Under the pieces are notes generated by a model that made no database searches, had not been told where the DNA came from, and was given only the letters and a program-made list of their open reading frames with translations. DNA of 6,232 nucleotides from JARDZI01 sp041639705 (GTDB lineage Bacteria > Bacillota > Clostridia > Clostridiales > Caloramatoraceae), in contig JBEQBT010000206.1 in NCBI GenBank assembly GCA_041639705.1, positions 1 through 6,232 on the forward strand, in the 5' to 3' direction. This document shows, piece by piece, positions 6,193-6,232 of the stretch (positions are counted from its first letter, which is position 1; every line of letters begins with the position of its first letter). A program made the position numbers and the translations under genes.

Positions 6193-6232
6193 TTATTTCG
6201 CATTACATGAGAGGATAATATAAATCCCAGGT

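Overview
The window is AT-rich, compactly coded bacterial DNA. Every gene I can support lies on the minus strand, so transcription runs from the right edge to the left. Strong AGGAGG-type ribosome binding sites, low GC, a citDEF operon, a vertebrate-like NADP isocitrate dehydrogenase and a Kdp potassium ATPase together suggest an anaerobic low-GC Bacillota (Clostridia-like). This is inferred from style and gene content; no marker gene is present.

Layout in transcription order. At the right edge (6168-6192) is a copy of a GC-rich palindromic repeat. A plausible promoter (6129-6157) follows, then icd (NADP isocitrate dehydrogenase, 4884-6101) and, 22 nt further on, a short homoserine dehydrogenase without an ACT domain (3827-4861). 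Eight bases past that stop codon is a 98-bp composite repeat (3721-3818): two copies of the same palindrome in inverted orientation. Next comes a possible second promoter (3679-3706), then citD, citE and citF (3345-3644, 2449-3345, 927-2459), tightly overlapping. A strong hairpin terminator (870-906) closes this unit. After about 220 bp of AT-rich DNA with a possible operator-like inverted repeat, kdpA begins at 646 and runs off the left edge. It is truncated by the window, not broken. The last 40 bases (6193-6232) hold nothing I can call.

How the genes may work together: CitDEF form the three-subunit Mg-dependent lyase that cleaves citrate (or possibly citramalate) into acetate and a 2-oxoacid. 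Icd takes isocitrate to 2-oxoglutarate with NADPH. Homoserine dehydrogenase uses NAD(P)H to make homoserine, downstream of oxaloacetate and aspartate. A joint role, splitting the citrate pool between 2-oxoglutarate and oxaloacetate and feeding the aspartate family, is plausible but inferred. The genes for charging the lyase (citC, citX, citG) and for a citrate transporter are not in the window. The most notable non-coding feature is the repeat family that brackets icd-hom. I see no evidence of an entirely new system.
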